From Stromatinia cepivora (taxonomy: Eukaryota; Ascomycota; Leotiomycetes; Helotiales; Sclerotiniaceae): a DNA stretch of 64,000 nucleotides. The stretch lies in contig RCTD01000010.1 in assembly GCA_014898415.1 (NCBI GenBank), positions 62,001-126,000 on the forward strand, written 5' to 3'. The notes beneath the pieces are model-generated. The model was not told the origin of the DNA. It was given only the letters and a program-made list of their open reading frames with translations, and searched no databases. The translations under genes and the position numbers were made by a program. This document shows, one piece after another, positions 46,818 to 58,557 of this stretch. How positions within the stretch are numbered: position 1 is the stretch's first letter; each line of letters begins with the position of its first letter.

Positions 46818-48008
46818 CTATTTGGAGAGAGCGATATCAAAAGCAGGGATTAAAGTTTGTGCAAGCCAGAAAGAAAACACCAATTTTGGCCCGGTCATCA
46901 ATAGCTATTAGACGTTAGTGCTATGATTTTTCGATGCTCGGAGAAACAACATACCTTTGGTGTTAAACCCTTGAAGAAACTTGTCATGCCCTCGTTCTTC
47001 ATCATGCTCGACACGATCCTGAAGCCACTTTCTGGGTTCTCGAAGTTACGGTTTTGAATACGGGTCTTGATAACATCGAGGGGTGCAGAGACGACAAGGG
47101 ATGCAGAGGCACCAGCGATAGAAGCTACAAAGTTCTGGAACCAGGTGGCTTTGTTGTAATCGTTCAAATTGAAAATGTATCCTTTGGCAAAGGCAGATCC
47201 TCCGAAGAGCTTTGAACATGTTAGTAGCCATTCAGGTTAAAATGATAATGGAACTCACAGCAAATGATCCAGGTGCATTTCTTGCAGCGGTCCATTGCCA
47301 ACCTCTATACAATCCAAAACCCTCATCTTTAACGATTCTGACGACTCCTCGTCCTCTGAAAGCCTCAGGGTTTGTCTGTCGCTTGATCTTGAGAACATCA
47401 AGGGGAAGGAGTACAATCTCTCCAATTCCAACAAGACTTCCTGCTACTGAACTCATCATCGCCTTTCCGGTCTTTGCGCCAAATGTGTTATCGAATGTGC
47501 TACCGTGGTTCGTGGCGAGGTAATCACGAACAAATGGCTGTCCGCCATACTTGTAGACTCTTTGCAGGACCTTATATCCTGCAGCGTATCCTAGACCTGG
47601 GAAGAGGGAAAAGAACTTGGTGCCGATTGGAGCTGTTGCCTTATCCTTGAAGATAACCTCCGCTAATTTACCCTTGGTCTGCCAAAGAAGTAATTAGCAC
47701 TGCATGGTAGAAAGAAAAAGCTCAATACCGGGGAGCTGTACCGATCCATGATTGCTCATCAATCTCTTTGCAATTGTGTCGACCTTCCATGGGTCAGTAA
47801 ATTCATTCTCAGCGGATATTTTCGGTGATCCCATACAGGATGAAAGACGGCAAGCTCGGCAATACCAGCAGATCCTACAGTGTTTGAGTAAGTTACCCCA
47901 TAACAAACCAAGTTGAGGAATCTAACCTGAGCCCAACAATCTTGCCAAGGTAGATTCTGACTTGTAGTTTTTGGAAGCCGATGACGGCGAGACTGCAATT
48001 GGAGACAT
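46818..48008 (-). CDS. ggc1: Mitochondrial GTP/GDP carrier Ggc1
   Basis: Minus-strand exons 47927-48008, 47837-47874, 47742-47783, 47259-47678, 46955-47209 and 46818-46904 give 307 residues. Three carrier signatures are present: HPVDTIAKRL, LLPLDVLKIKRQ and SAPLDVIKTRIQ. The segment YKVLQRVYKYGGQPF, and later LLPLDVLKIKRQTNPEAFRG, LYRGWQWTAARNAPGSFALF and GGSAFAKGYIF are characteristic of Ggc1 (Yhm1). It imports GTP in exchange for GDP across the mitochondrial inner membrane and affects mitochondrial iron. One junction is less certain: the exon 3 donor is GTACAG, chosen because the nearby GTATTG donor breaks the frame. An acceptor a few bases off would change only a loop of matrix residues. 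Confidence 0.94.
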
Positions 48009-48670
48009 TCTTATGGCGAACAAAGTCAATCACAAGTAGAAAAAGCTTCAAATTAAACTAAATGAATGGAGTAACTAAAACTGCCACGAGGCCGCGAATT
48101 TTTCTGTTCTGTAAAGAAAGATTGTGGAAAATAGAGAAATAATATTTCATCTGGTGTGATCCCAAACTTTTTTTTTCTTTCGACCTTTAGGAAGCCTTGT
48201 AAGTTGTCCGTGCGCTATCAGGTACAGCAGTTCGATGTGGGGTATCAAACACTGATAATGGTTTTAGGTGATCAAAATAACAGGCGGGGAGTTGCATTGA
48301 TTACTAGTACCTACATAGGTACCTTCTAGGTATTCAACCATTTGTTTAATATCTTCAAATCTTGTATGAATTGAAAAATGAAACCAAAACCTTTATTCGT
48401 GTATTGGTTTTCATTGGGTTCAATTAGACGGGGGATGAAGCAAAACAAATATCATTACATGCAGCATACATTTGGCAAATTTTGAGTATTTACCTAGGCA
48501 ACTAATCTAGCCTGTGGAATGATCTTATGGTATCTCAAAGTCGTGAGTCAATTGGAAATATTCAGTGCTGTTTGACTATACTAGAACGCCTTTCTTGTGC
48601 AGTAGATGGCGCCACCCCATTGTGAAAAAACCAAGAACGCTCAAGTACCAAATCAAACCCTCTATCATGG
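48009..48670. other. Intergenic region between ggc1 promoter and rpc82 3' end
   Basis: Contains a poly-T run at 48170-48178 and motifs related to TACCTAGGTA at 48310-48335 and 48494-48500. No gene was recognised. Confidence 0.55.
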
Positions 48671-50946
48671 TTAATAATCCTGAAATACGCCTACCAAATC
48701 GTCGAGTCTACCAATCTGCCCTAAAAGATCTTCTTCCTTCCTTCGGATCTCACGCAACTGGTTCATCTGTTCTGGTCGAAGTATAGCCTCCTCTTGGCCT
48801 TGAACATCTGTGCGCTCTGACAATGCAATAATATCTGCTTTGCGTTGCTTCTCCACATCAAGTCGCTGGAGACATCTTGACATGGCCTTGTAGGTTCGAT
48901 CCAATAAGAGGGAGGAAACCCGGTCTTGATCGCAGAACCACAAAAATATAGTACGCACAATCATGCGGCCGGCATCCCTGGGAACTTCCTGAACATCAAC
49001 CATACCATGCATTTGCATTTCCACAAGTTTGGTCCGGGAGTCCTGCTGTTTAACCAACGCTACCTTGGCGATATGCTTTTCCTCGAGCTTTCCCATCTTC
49101 CTCATAACTCGTATAAGTCGATGACCAATCTGGCCAAAATTCTCATATATAATCGAGTCTATTTCTAATTCTCGAAGCCGCTCAATCACACGCTCAAAAT
49201 CGACTGTCCACTCGCCCATTTGTCGGCTGCCGCACTTTCGCAGTAGATGGCAATCATCGGCAGCTAATAATTGAAGATGACTCATCACATGCATCATTCG
49301 GGCTTGCCGGCTCTCCGTTGGTGGAGGGGCCCTGTCTTGGTCTTGGAAAGTGACGGCTCGTTTGCCTGTGTTGACCCTGGGTTGATCTGAAAAAGGATCA
49401 TCTTCGTCAATGTCCATCGCACCTCCGTTTCCATTAATGAAAGACCTGTGATCATCTTCCGACTCCTCATCTGAACTCGCATCACCTTCTACCTCCGCTT
49501 CGTCTCGGGCTTTTCTCTTTCGGCCATTCTGAAGTTTGTCAAGCTTGGAAGTATCAATATTTTCGCTGGTAGCTTTGCCAATCCCCGTAGATACGTTGAT
49601 TGTCTTACTTAAAGCATCAGTTAATTCTTGCGTTGTTATTATAATTGAAGGTCCATCAGGGTCATCCACAGCATCATCAATCTTCGGATCGGGTCGACAT
49701 CTAGGAATTTGTTCTGCCATGAGTCGGAGGAGTTCCGCATAAATATACGATGTAGTTACGCCAATCCGGTTTTTTGCAAGCTCAACAAGCCGTCGATTTC
49801 TCAAGAAGACAGTACATTTCTCATGGTTGATGCGTAAAACTAAATTCCCCTTGTAACAGGTTAGTATGCAATCAGAGTTAGCTATAATGAATGCAGGAAA
49901 CCTACATCAAGCCTGTTAGTTTCGTCATCGCCAAAATCGTAGCCATTAGTAGCAGTGCCATTGTGGGAGAGTCTTCTTCGTTTTGAAGCAGTGCCGTTCA
50001 GGTGACCATTGGCAGACGGCCTGTTGTAACCAACTGGCTTCCAATTTGGAAGCTCAGCTCTCAAGTCTTGTAATCGTCCTCGAATTCTGGACCTTAACTC
50101 TTCCTTTTGCTTCGTTCCTCTCGTGGCTCCTCCGTAATCCTCATGAAGAAGGGCCTTCTCAACCGCGTTATAGCTATCTGTCGGGCTTCGAAACATATTC
50201 CGGCCAACAGGTTGAATAAATCCTTCTTCTAGCAATTGGATCAAGGTGTGATTCAATTGACCCGAGTGATACGAATGAACGCCATTGCCATTTGTAGCGC
50301 CATTGATTCCGTTGCCATTGGCGTGTGGATCGTGGCTCTTGTTTAATTCTGCGATTATGTCGGATATCTTAGCATGGCCCAAAAGTACCAACTGTCCCAT
50401 GATGTCGGCTGCAACAGATCCAAATCGTTCTTCTGCAATTTCCAAGATTTTACCAGACCTAACTAACGCATATGCGGCATCGATGTTCGCTTCGTAATTG
50501 GTGTCAGCCCCTTCTTCTGAGTTATGGTAGACCAGATTTTGCCGAACGAGGATCGTTAATCCGAGCTTCAATTGTCGCGTTGTGAGTTGAGTGTGTCGCT
50601 TGAGCGCAATCATAGATAATCTTCCTCTGCGAAGTAGAATAGTGAAAATGCGCTACATGATGTCAGATTTGACCAGAGCAGAGATATTTTTTTTTCAGCC
50701 TTGTCATTTCATACATGCAAGGCTTGGTTCGGAGTATTTTCCAGATAGTGGAGAGGAGGATGAACTTACAGAAGATAGTTCACCGTAAATATCATCGACG
50801 AGCAGAGAGCAGAGCTCAACTGCATGTTTTGGCTATTCATTGGGTCAGCTGGCTTCAGAAAGGCTTCGCAGTATCGCAGTAATTTAATGAGAAAAGAGGT
50901 GACAGTAATGATTTTGACTTGAAGTGATTGAACATACTCTAGACAT
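48671..50946 (-). CDS. rpc82: RNA polymerase III subunit Rpc82 (C3/C82)
   Basis: Minus-strand exons 50938-50946, 50770-50832, 49906-50652 and 48671-49849 give 665 residues. The start MSRPKHAVELCSLLVDDIYG, then ELSSRIFTILLRRGRLSMIA forms the first winged helix; more follow (RQLKLGLTILVRQNLVYHNS, then KISDIIAELNKSHDPHANGN). The C-terminal half has VVDFERV-type WH and SLLLDRTYKAMSRCLQRLDV, then a long helix KEEDLLGQIGRLDDLVGVFQ. Rpc82 with Rpc34 and Rpc31 forms the Pol III-specific trimer that recruits TFIIIB and opens tRNA and 5S promoters. An acidic Ser-rich insert (GDASSDEESEDD) lies at about 390-400. Exon 1 encodes only three residues, so most automated models would miss it. Confidence 0.92.
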
Positions 50947-51306
50947 GATTTTTTTTGTTGCTACTAGAGGATTATTTCAATATCCCTAGAGCTTCCACAA
51001 CTACTACCGATGTTTCATTGACAAAAAGGAAGATACTAAGTAAAATTGTTAAATGGGTAGAAATTCTAGATCATCAAATACTCAGATATCACTTAGAAAT
51101 TTTGAGGTGGGGGACCAATGACCAATGGTCGGATGGGCAAATCAGAATGTGAGAGGATCGAATTACACAAATGACTAAACCTTATAAAGACTAGCGTTAT
51201 TGTTCCGAGATCTTCCAGCGAAAAGAACTGTAGGATATTGGTATTAAACGTCTTGACCTTTTAAGAATACCGAGTCTCTCCCCTCCTCAACGAACATATC
51301 CAAACA
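50947..51306. other. Divergent intergenic region, rpc82/qcr2
   Basis: Holds both promoters. A pair of CCAAT boxes is listed separately. No gene was seen. Confidence 0.6.
51115..51126 (+). promoter_or_regulatory. Two CCAAT boxes upstream of qcr2
   Basis: CCAAT occurs at 51115-51119 and 51122-51126, about 180 bp before the qcr2 start. The CCAAT-binding Hap/AnCBC complex is a known activator of respiratory genes in fungi. Use here is inference. Confidence 0.45.
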
Positions 51307-52871
51307 ATGATCTCACGATCGGCGATTGGACGACACGCACAGCTTGCTGTCCGCAGGCAATGTTGTGCTCAGCCAGCTAATCGTCGTGGCCTTGCTGCCG
51401 TTTCCTCCGGATCAACCTCATTCTCATACGAATCATCCGATGTTGCTGGAGTTAAGGTCGCAACCAGAGATGTTGCTGGAGCCACCACAAAGCTTGCTGT
51501 CGTTGCTAAGGCCGGAACAAGATATCAGACTGCACCAGGTTTGACATCAGGATTAGAGCGATTTGCATTCAAGGTAAACTCATTACAAGAAACCACATTC
51601 GCGTTATCTTATATATTTCTGGACATTGACTTATATTTTACAACTTAGAACACCTTCAAACGATCAGCCCTTCGTATCTGCAGAGAATCTGAACTTTTGG
51701 GCGCACAATTGAACGCTTACCACACCCGCGAAGCACTCATCGTGGAAGCCAAGTTCCTTCGGGAAGACTTACCATACTTTACCGAACTCCTTGGTGAAGT
51801 TATCTCAGCCACGAAGTATACCCGTAAGTCTAGAGCAGGCACGTCCATTGAGTATGCCAACTAACTAGTCACAACAGCCCATGAATACCACGAAGAAGTC
51901 GAGCACCAGATTAAGTTGCTCCAGAAGAAGCTCCTAGGAAGTGTATCAGACCTTGCTATCAACTCAGCACACGGTGTCGCATTCCATAGAGGACTTGGAA
52001 CGCCTCTCTTCCCATCTTCATCTACACCTCTTACGAAATATCTAAATTCGGACTCCATCGGCGAATTCTCAACCCAAGCATACTCAAAGCCAAACATCGC
52101 TGTTGTCGCAAATGGTGCCAGCCAAGCAGAGTTATCGAAGTGGGTGGGAGAGTTCTTCACCAGCACTCATGCTGGACAAGCTCTCTCTGGTCCTGGAGCA
52201 ACCAAGTACTATGGTGGTGAGGAACGTATTGCCCATGACTCGGGTAATTCGTTTGTTCTTGCTTTCCCTGGATCTAGTTCCTTTACAGCAGGAGGTTCAT
52301 ACAAGCCCGAATTCTCCGTCCTTGCCTCTCTTCTCGGTGGAAAATCCAGCATTAAGTGGTCCACTGGATTCTCTATCTTATCCAAGGCTGCATCCTCATT
52401 CCCAGGAGCCAGCGCCACGGCCACTAACTTTGCTTACTCTGATGCTGGTCTTTTGGTACTTCAATTCAATGGTTCTGCATCGGCTGTTAGATCGGCTGCG
52501 ATTGAGGCTGTCAAAGCCCTCAAGGCAATTTCTGAAGGTTCCATTAGTCAAGAAGATTTCACAAAGGCAGTCGCCAATGCTAAATACAACGCATTGGAGG
52601 AAGGTCAAAACGTTGAGGCTGGACTTGTCACGACTGGCTCTGGACTTGTTCATGGCGGTAAGGCATTCCAAATCGATGAAGTTGGCAAGAGCGTAGAATT
52701 GGTTAGCATTGAGAAGTTGAAATCGGTATGTATCTCTTCATTCTTCACATGACGCAATACTGATATATCTCATAGGCTGCAAAGGCAATATTGGAGGGCA
52801 AAGCTACAGTCTCGGCAGTTGGTGATCTTTACATTCTTCCTTATGCAGAGGAACTTGGTCTTTCAGTGTAA
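51307..52871 (+). CDS. qcr2: Cytochrome bc1 complex core protein 2 (Qcr2)
   Basis: Exons 51307-51573, 51649-51823, 51878-52725 and 52776-52871 give 461 residues. A cleavable-looking presequence (MISRSAIGRHAQLAVRRQCC) precedes a two-lobed M16-type fold. The first lobe has KLAVVAKAGTRYQTAPGLTS, then GLERFAFKNTFKRSALRICR; the second lobe has SKPNIAVVANGASQAELSKW and GSYKPEFSVLASLLGGKSSI. The Zn-protease motif HxxEH is not present, as is normal for core 2. The subunit scaffolds complex III on the matrix side of the inner membrane. It neighbours another oxidative phosphorylation gene, atp15, 330 bp downstream on the same strand, though each likely has its own promoter. Confidence 0.95.
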
Positions 52872-53197
52872 AGCTAGATCTCAAGATGGGATAACGGTGT
52901 GTATTATCAAAAGCTCTTAGAGTATATTATAGATGTGATGCCCGCTGTGAATATATGATTGATTTCCTTTGATGTGGGTGATTCAGATTTTAGACGCCAT
53001 TAAGTAATTATATGATGCTAGATGTAATCTTACGACCTGCCCAATTATCAGAAAAGCAGGCCGATTCGGAACACTGTGTTCACGTGATTCGGAAATTTCT
53101 CCAGTTCTTCCCGCGCTCCACCGAAGGTCAACAAGGCACGGCAGCAACCTTTCTTCAATTAACATCGTCCCGATTTACATATCCCTCATCATACACA
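52872..53197. other. Short intergenic region between qcr2 and atp15
   Basis: 3' flank of qcr2 and promoter of atp15, which includes one CCAAT at about 53040. No other feature. Confidence 0.5.
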
Positions 53198-53603
53198 ATG
53201 GCGTTTGCGTGGAAAGCCTCAGGTCTCACGTATGTAATCATGGTTCTGCAATCTCCTTATAACTCTCTTGCCTAGCGCGATGGAGGCACTGGGCGTTGTG
53301 CTCGGGGAAGACTTTTACTGATTCGTTTTCTTGACTATAGCTATAACAAATACTTGTCCGTCGCTGCACGAACTGTTCGAAGAAGTTTGAAAGATGACAA
53401 ACGATTGGCCGCTGAGCGCAGAGGGGAGATGGAATTGAGATTCGCCAAGTGGACTGTGAGTGACTCCCAGAGACTCTCGGAACAAATTGAGGCAGATTTA
53501 GCTAACGAGAATGCTGGAACAGAATGGCAAGCAAGGCGATATCAAGAACGTTTCGGAGGCCAACGCGGCAGCGATGGCAGATGCTGCTTCATCATCATCT
53601 TAA
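53198..53603 (+). CDS. atp15: F1-ATP synthase epsilon subunit, mitochondrial
   Basis: Exons 53198-53229, 53341-53455 and 53523-53603 give 75 residues. The protein begins MAFAWKASGLTYNKYLSVAA and continues RTVRRSLKDDKRLAAERRGE, MELRFAKWTNGKQG, then NVSEANAAAMADAAS. The FAWKASGLTYNKYLSVAARTVRRSLK stretch is diagnostic of mitochondrial epsilon, a small central-stalk subunit of F1. The first splice falls within the Thr codon AC|C; a frame that reads through intron 1 gives a false 87-aa product. It needs no cleaved presequence. The C-terminus is Ala/Ser-rich, longer than in yeast (62 aa). Confidence 0.93.
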
Positions 53604-54277
53604 ATATGGAATATGGCACTTTTGATGGCCAGGGATGGGACAGGAAAGAGCCGTGCGATGAATGAATGGCGTCGCGGACTTGTACATTTGTATCATTCGA
53701 GACTATTGGGCCAAGACAATCGAAAGGTCATGTTATTCTCGCGACCTTCCCTGGGACTTCATCTTATATTCTGAATGGCACTATCTGGACGACTTGACAT
53801 TCCGTCCCAAGGAAAGCCCACAATGACCTCGTTCGTGCGTTCCTACATTGAAATGTTCAACCTCCCATAAACTCTTCCAGCGATATCAGTAGATGGCGGT
53901 ATTCTATGATACTCGTTCTTGATAAATGTTGTAGCACATATAACACACCACCTTCACGTTAAAGCTTATCATCACGTAGTACAGAGAACGAGATTAATGG
54001 TAGAACAAGGTTAAATAGTTTGATCTATAGAAAACATGACATTGCCTCAATACAATGTAAACAGTCTACCAACTACCAATGTTCAAAAGATTTTTCTGTA
54101 ATTCCCTACTTATCATCCTTTTTCAAAATGAAATAATGAAATATTGCACTTATGCCACTTTCCGTTACAAGCGAGAACTTTATCTTCCCTACAACGTCAA
54201 AACAAAGGTCACGAATATCCATCATGATATATATTTGGATGCTTTGAGCGAAATATCACAGTAGTTGCAGCATAGCC
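53604..54277. other. Intergenic region between atp15 and mak10
   Basis: AT-rich sequence with the 3' flank of atp15 and the mak10 promoter. The 61-codon frame at 54079-54264 shows no coding character. Confidence 0.5.
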
Positions 54278-56901
54278 ATGCATAACAACGGCATAGCTGC
54301 TATCACGCAGCGTCAGTATTCTCTATCTCCTATAGCACCTATCACTGACGGACGGATTGCAGAAGTCTCAGACCTTGACATTGATGAAGGTCCTAGTGAC
54401 CCGGCGGCAATGATGGCAGCACTCAACCCGGAACAACCACCCGCTCCCAAGTTGTACAGCAAGGGTGTCATGATCACGAACATTACTCAAAACTTCACAA
54501 ATGCTGCCCACCGTGTGTTACCAATTACAAACCCGAAAGACTTTTGGTATCGATCACGTGCTAATGACTTGCTCAAAGAGCTCGAACTAGGAGATCTCGT
54601 CAAGGATCCATTTTTTACGCTGTTTGATGCTGTTGCTGCTCTGGAGGTTTGTATCCTATATTTAAAATCGGCTGAGCTAATCTTCAAGTATAGATTATGG
54701 ACCCTAAAATGGATAGTGGTTATCTAGCTCCTGGGGAGACTATGGAGGATGATTATGATTTTGCCCAGGTACTACTCCCAGAAGAAGTCTTGGGTATTAT
54801 TGATCAGCTTCTCTGTCATGAGGTATGATCAGATCTAATACAGCCAGAATGCCAGCAGTCTGACTATGTGTAGATGGCCTGGCACATGGGACACCCGCTT
54901 GCTCAAACAATCTTTACCAGTTTATACATTGACCGAGTCCTGTATCCCTCTCCTTCAAGTCTTGACGAGACATTTTTTGATAAAAGTGAGAGCTGCTCGG
55001 AAAATGAACCTTTCATGCTGCAAGTTTTGAGAGCGTACTGTCTGGGTTTGATAAAAACTTGTTGGTATGTCAATAATCGAGTCAGGTCGGAACATTTCTA
55101 CGAGGTATTTACCATTTCTCACATATATACGCATGAGAGCTTATACACGTTTAGGAGGAAGATTTTGCGACCCATACTTTCCACAGAAATCTACTCGAGG
55201 GTATAGAGCACAGTGAAATTCTTGGTTTTCTGAGAGAGACTGGGGCATTAGTCTTGCGGACTGACAGCATACCAGAGGCTATGAAGGAAGCTCTGAAGGC
55301 TCGTCTTAGTTTCCGACACGCTTTTTTGGAGGCCGTTGATATAGCAGATTCAAGATCCCCAGATGCGAAAGTGTTCTGGCGTGAGACGCTTTCGTTCATA
55401 CCCGAGTTAAGATCATCCGGCAAACTTGCAAAGTCTGTTCCCCAGTCATTCAGTGTTAAATTACAAAGGAAGCTCGCAAGTACAGTTCCGCCACGTCCAA
55501 TTGTTGTGATGGGACAAGACAGTGCCTACGAACACCTAGAGAGGATGTGTAAGGATGGCGAAAACGCAGTTGATATACTTGATTATGCCGATAGTCACAG
55601 TCTCATGGTGAGTTCAATGTTGATGTTGGAGGTTTTCCAAACTTGTCGGCTGATGATACATTTATAAGACTTTCGTTTCATTATTCCAAGCACGGAAACC
55701 TCAACCATCTGTCTACATTCGGACTTTACTTCAGTACTATATGTTTGCAGATATGATAATACTGGGCAAAATGTCTATTCGAGAAGTTCTCGATGATGAT
55801 CTAGCAAGTCTTACCTTACCAGCAAACCAGCTCCTAGACCGTAACAACGATGAAATTGAAGTCACTCACGACCCACGATTTCACATGGCCCAAAGAATGG
55901 AGATATTTCGATCACGTGCCGCCAACACATATATTGACATCCTGCGCACCATGTGTCAGAACCGATGTCGCATACGTCGAACACTTTGTCACACTATAGT
56001 TGACTGGGATAACCTTCAACTTGATGGTGAGGAAATTGACCAGGAATTAAGAGAATTCACAAAAGAAGAACCATTCATAGATCTCAAAATATCCAATGAT
56101 CCCATCTACGCTTTCCCTCTATCATCTTGGGCGTACTATTACAAGCTTCGCCAGATGGAGTGGATAGTACAATTAGGCTTTGAGCTTCAGGTTTACCAAC
56201 CAGATGAATTATCGGGAATGTATTACTATCTCAACCATCTTTGCAAGACAAGGAGTCGTCATCTTGAGCGAATTCGAAGCGAAGTCATGCGATCTTACTC
56301 TGCACGTCGCAAAACATCACAGCTTGACACCAGCCAACAAAAGGAATTTGCTAATGCAATTTCTTACATCAACTTCTCCATGTTAGAAGTCACCTCGACG
56401 TATGGTTTCGCTGATGCATTATCTTCGCTATTTGAAGCCCTTCGTCGGCTGGACCTCGTACCCATACCTCCGAGACCATATGGCAACGATATCATGCGTT
56501 ACGAAGTCCGCATGAAGCCATTCTCTACGATTGGCCTTCCTGAACCCATGCCCTTCGATACCTTCACATACAACGTTACGCAGCCTAAAGAATCTACTCT
56601 CGATTTACTTTCGATCGCTGCAGAGGCAACTGCTGCAGCCAAGAAAGGATTCGAGATACTCAGTAAACTCAATCCTAAAGATGCCTATTGTCGTGGATCT
56701 CACGAGAGCTGGGTGAAAGATATCAAGAATTGTTTGAAAGCATGCATCTTCACGGGAATCTCGGTTGCAGCTGTCAAAAGGGCCATTGAAGCTGCGGGTG
56801 AGGACGGTAAAGTGAAGATCCAGGTAGAAATCCCAACGACGGGCAAAGGATATCATGATTGGTGGGTCGTGCCCAAAATTCTCGCCGACCAGAAAAGGTA
56901 A
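54278..56901 (+). CDS. mak10: NatC N-terminal acetyltransferase auxiliary subunit Naa35/Mak10
   Basis: Exons 54278-54646, 54694-54822, 54874-55104, 55155-55607 and 55669-56901 give 804 residues, all junctions phase 0. The conserved Mak10 block is LGDLVKDPFFTLFDAVAALE, then IMDPKMDSGYLAPGET, and later CHEMAWHMGHPLAQTIFTSL. Downstream helical repeats follow (LRAYCLGLIKTCWYVNNRVR, RMEIFRSRAANTYIDILRTM, MEWIVQLGFELQVYQPDELS), ending KGYHDWWVVPKILADQKR. Naa35 anchors the catalytic Naa30 and the small Naa38 to ribosomes; NatC acetylates Met-Leu/Ile/Phe-type starts. In yeast, loss of this subunit also blocks propagation of the L-A dsRNA element. The first 40 residues are disordered. Confidence 0.94.
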
Positions 56902-58557
56902 TGATGCATTATCGATTTTTTTGTTGGGGACTCGGGCTGCAGTTCGCAAAATGGCTCAAAATGACATCTATGGAATTCGGAGGGTGAGAGATTCCTCCGA
57001 AGCTTCCTCGCAGATATGCGCAGTGCTTTAGTGCGCAGGCATGTGTAAACCTGTCGGACTGGATCTCCGTGTCTTTTCCCTGCCCCTTCAAGGGGTTTAG
57101 AAAAAACCCACAGGTTAGAAAGAAAGCGCGGCACAGGAAGGCAGGTAATATAACCCCTTTGTGCCTAGATATTCTAGACATGTGATTTCCAAACACTTTG
57201 TATTCGATATCAAACGTGACCGACATCTCTGTACCCAAGTATCAACATGATGACCAAATCTCTGTACTCAAAGTACAACATGAAATTCACGCTCTCGTAC
57301 ACTAGTATTAATTTATTCACCGTGTATCCCTCCACAACATCGACAAACATTACACAGAAAAAGACGCTAAAATAAATTGGCATACAAAGCCCTACATAAA
57401 ACATGGAAATTGAACCCAGATTCCGATGTCCCCCAACAATTTCGATCCCATAAATAACAATCCAATAAACGTCGCACGAGACAAAGAATATTTACACCGT
57501 AAAAAGTTCCTCACACCACAAAGATCCCCAATTCAACAAAACATCACGATCCCTCCCCCTCTCCGATCCACCAATCCCCCTCCCCAAAATCCACATATTC
57601 TAATCCTCACATTATTTTGTTGCACATCTAAAATTTCGTCGGACTACCCGCCGACGCGCCTCTTCTCGATGTGAGCTGCAATTTTTTTTTTTTTTTTGCA
57701 ACGTTTCATGTTGGGCCCATCGTCGATGCGGTTTTCCTTTGATTGTCGCATGACGGATGCGGACAAAAGCACCGCGATGCCATGTTTGAGATGGTGCAGA
57801 TGCCTTTTCTAAGCGATGATGCCGTTTCTAAGCGATGATGCCGAAATCTTACGCTATGTCGGGATAAATTCATTTGCGTTTCTTTTGTAGAGACCCTCGC
57901 GCCGCACCGGAGGGATCATGGCTGAAATAAAATGTCACTGTATGATGGTTTGGCTTTTTTAGGGATGCCATGGAAAATGACGAACTGAAACTTCGGCCAT
58001 CTCTATCGGATACAGAGAGAGAAAAGGTTCGGTAACATTGAAATTCACTGATTGGTGTCATATCATATAAAAAAAGTGGAAGAATATGGACAACTATATG
58101 GTATCATTTTCACATCGGTTATGTATGATGAACCGGTTTAAGCGATGTACATATATGCATTTGTGATATAGGGTATTAGTCAACTTTTTGTTAAAAACCA
58201 TAACTTCGTATCGGATAAAAGAGGGGGAGGGTATACGCAAAAGTCCCAACTAAAGAGAATCGCTCGAATATTAATCCTTAATCAATCTGCAGCCCCAATC
58301 TTAGACATCTCTATCCATATATCCATAAAATGCTGCCAAGTCGTCAATGTCCCAACTTTGTCCTAAACTTCCAAAGTGCGTCTTCACCACTCTACTGAAT
58401 ACCTAATGCGTACGAAATATTCAGATCATGAATTCGTTCTTCTCATCCAATGCCCCGCCAAAAATGCAAATTTATGCTACCCATCCAACCAATTTCTTTC
58501 TATAATGTTCCCTGTCTATGCATACCGCTACCATCTTGCATGTTGTATATGTCGAAT
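56902..58557. other. Convergent intergenic region
   Basis: Between the 3' ends of mak10 and hook1. Holds a poly-T run at about 57681-57698 and the duplicated 19-mer at 57806-57843. Rightward frames at 57426 and 58376 lack coding character; the latter is antisense to the Hook C-terminal exons. Nothing else was recognised. Confidence 0.5.
57806..57843. repeat. Perfect tandem duplication of a 19-bp unit
   Basis: Two adjacent identical copies of TTTCTAAGCGATGATGCCG, at 57806-57824 and 57825-57843, lie in intergenic DNA. Several GATGC words flank them. Confidence 0.9.
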
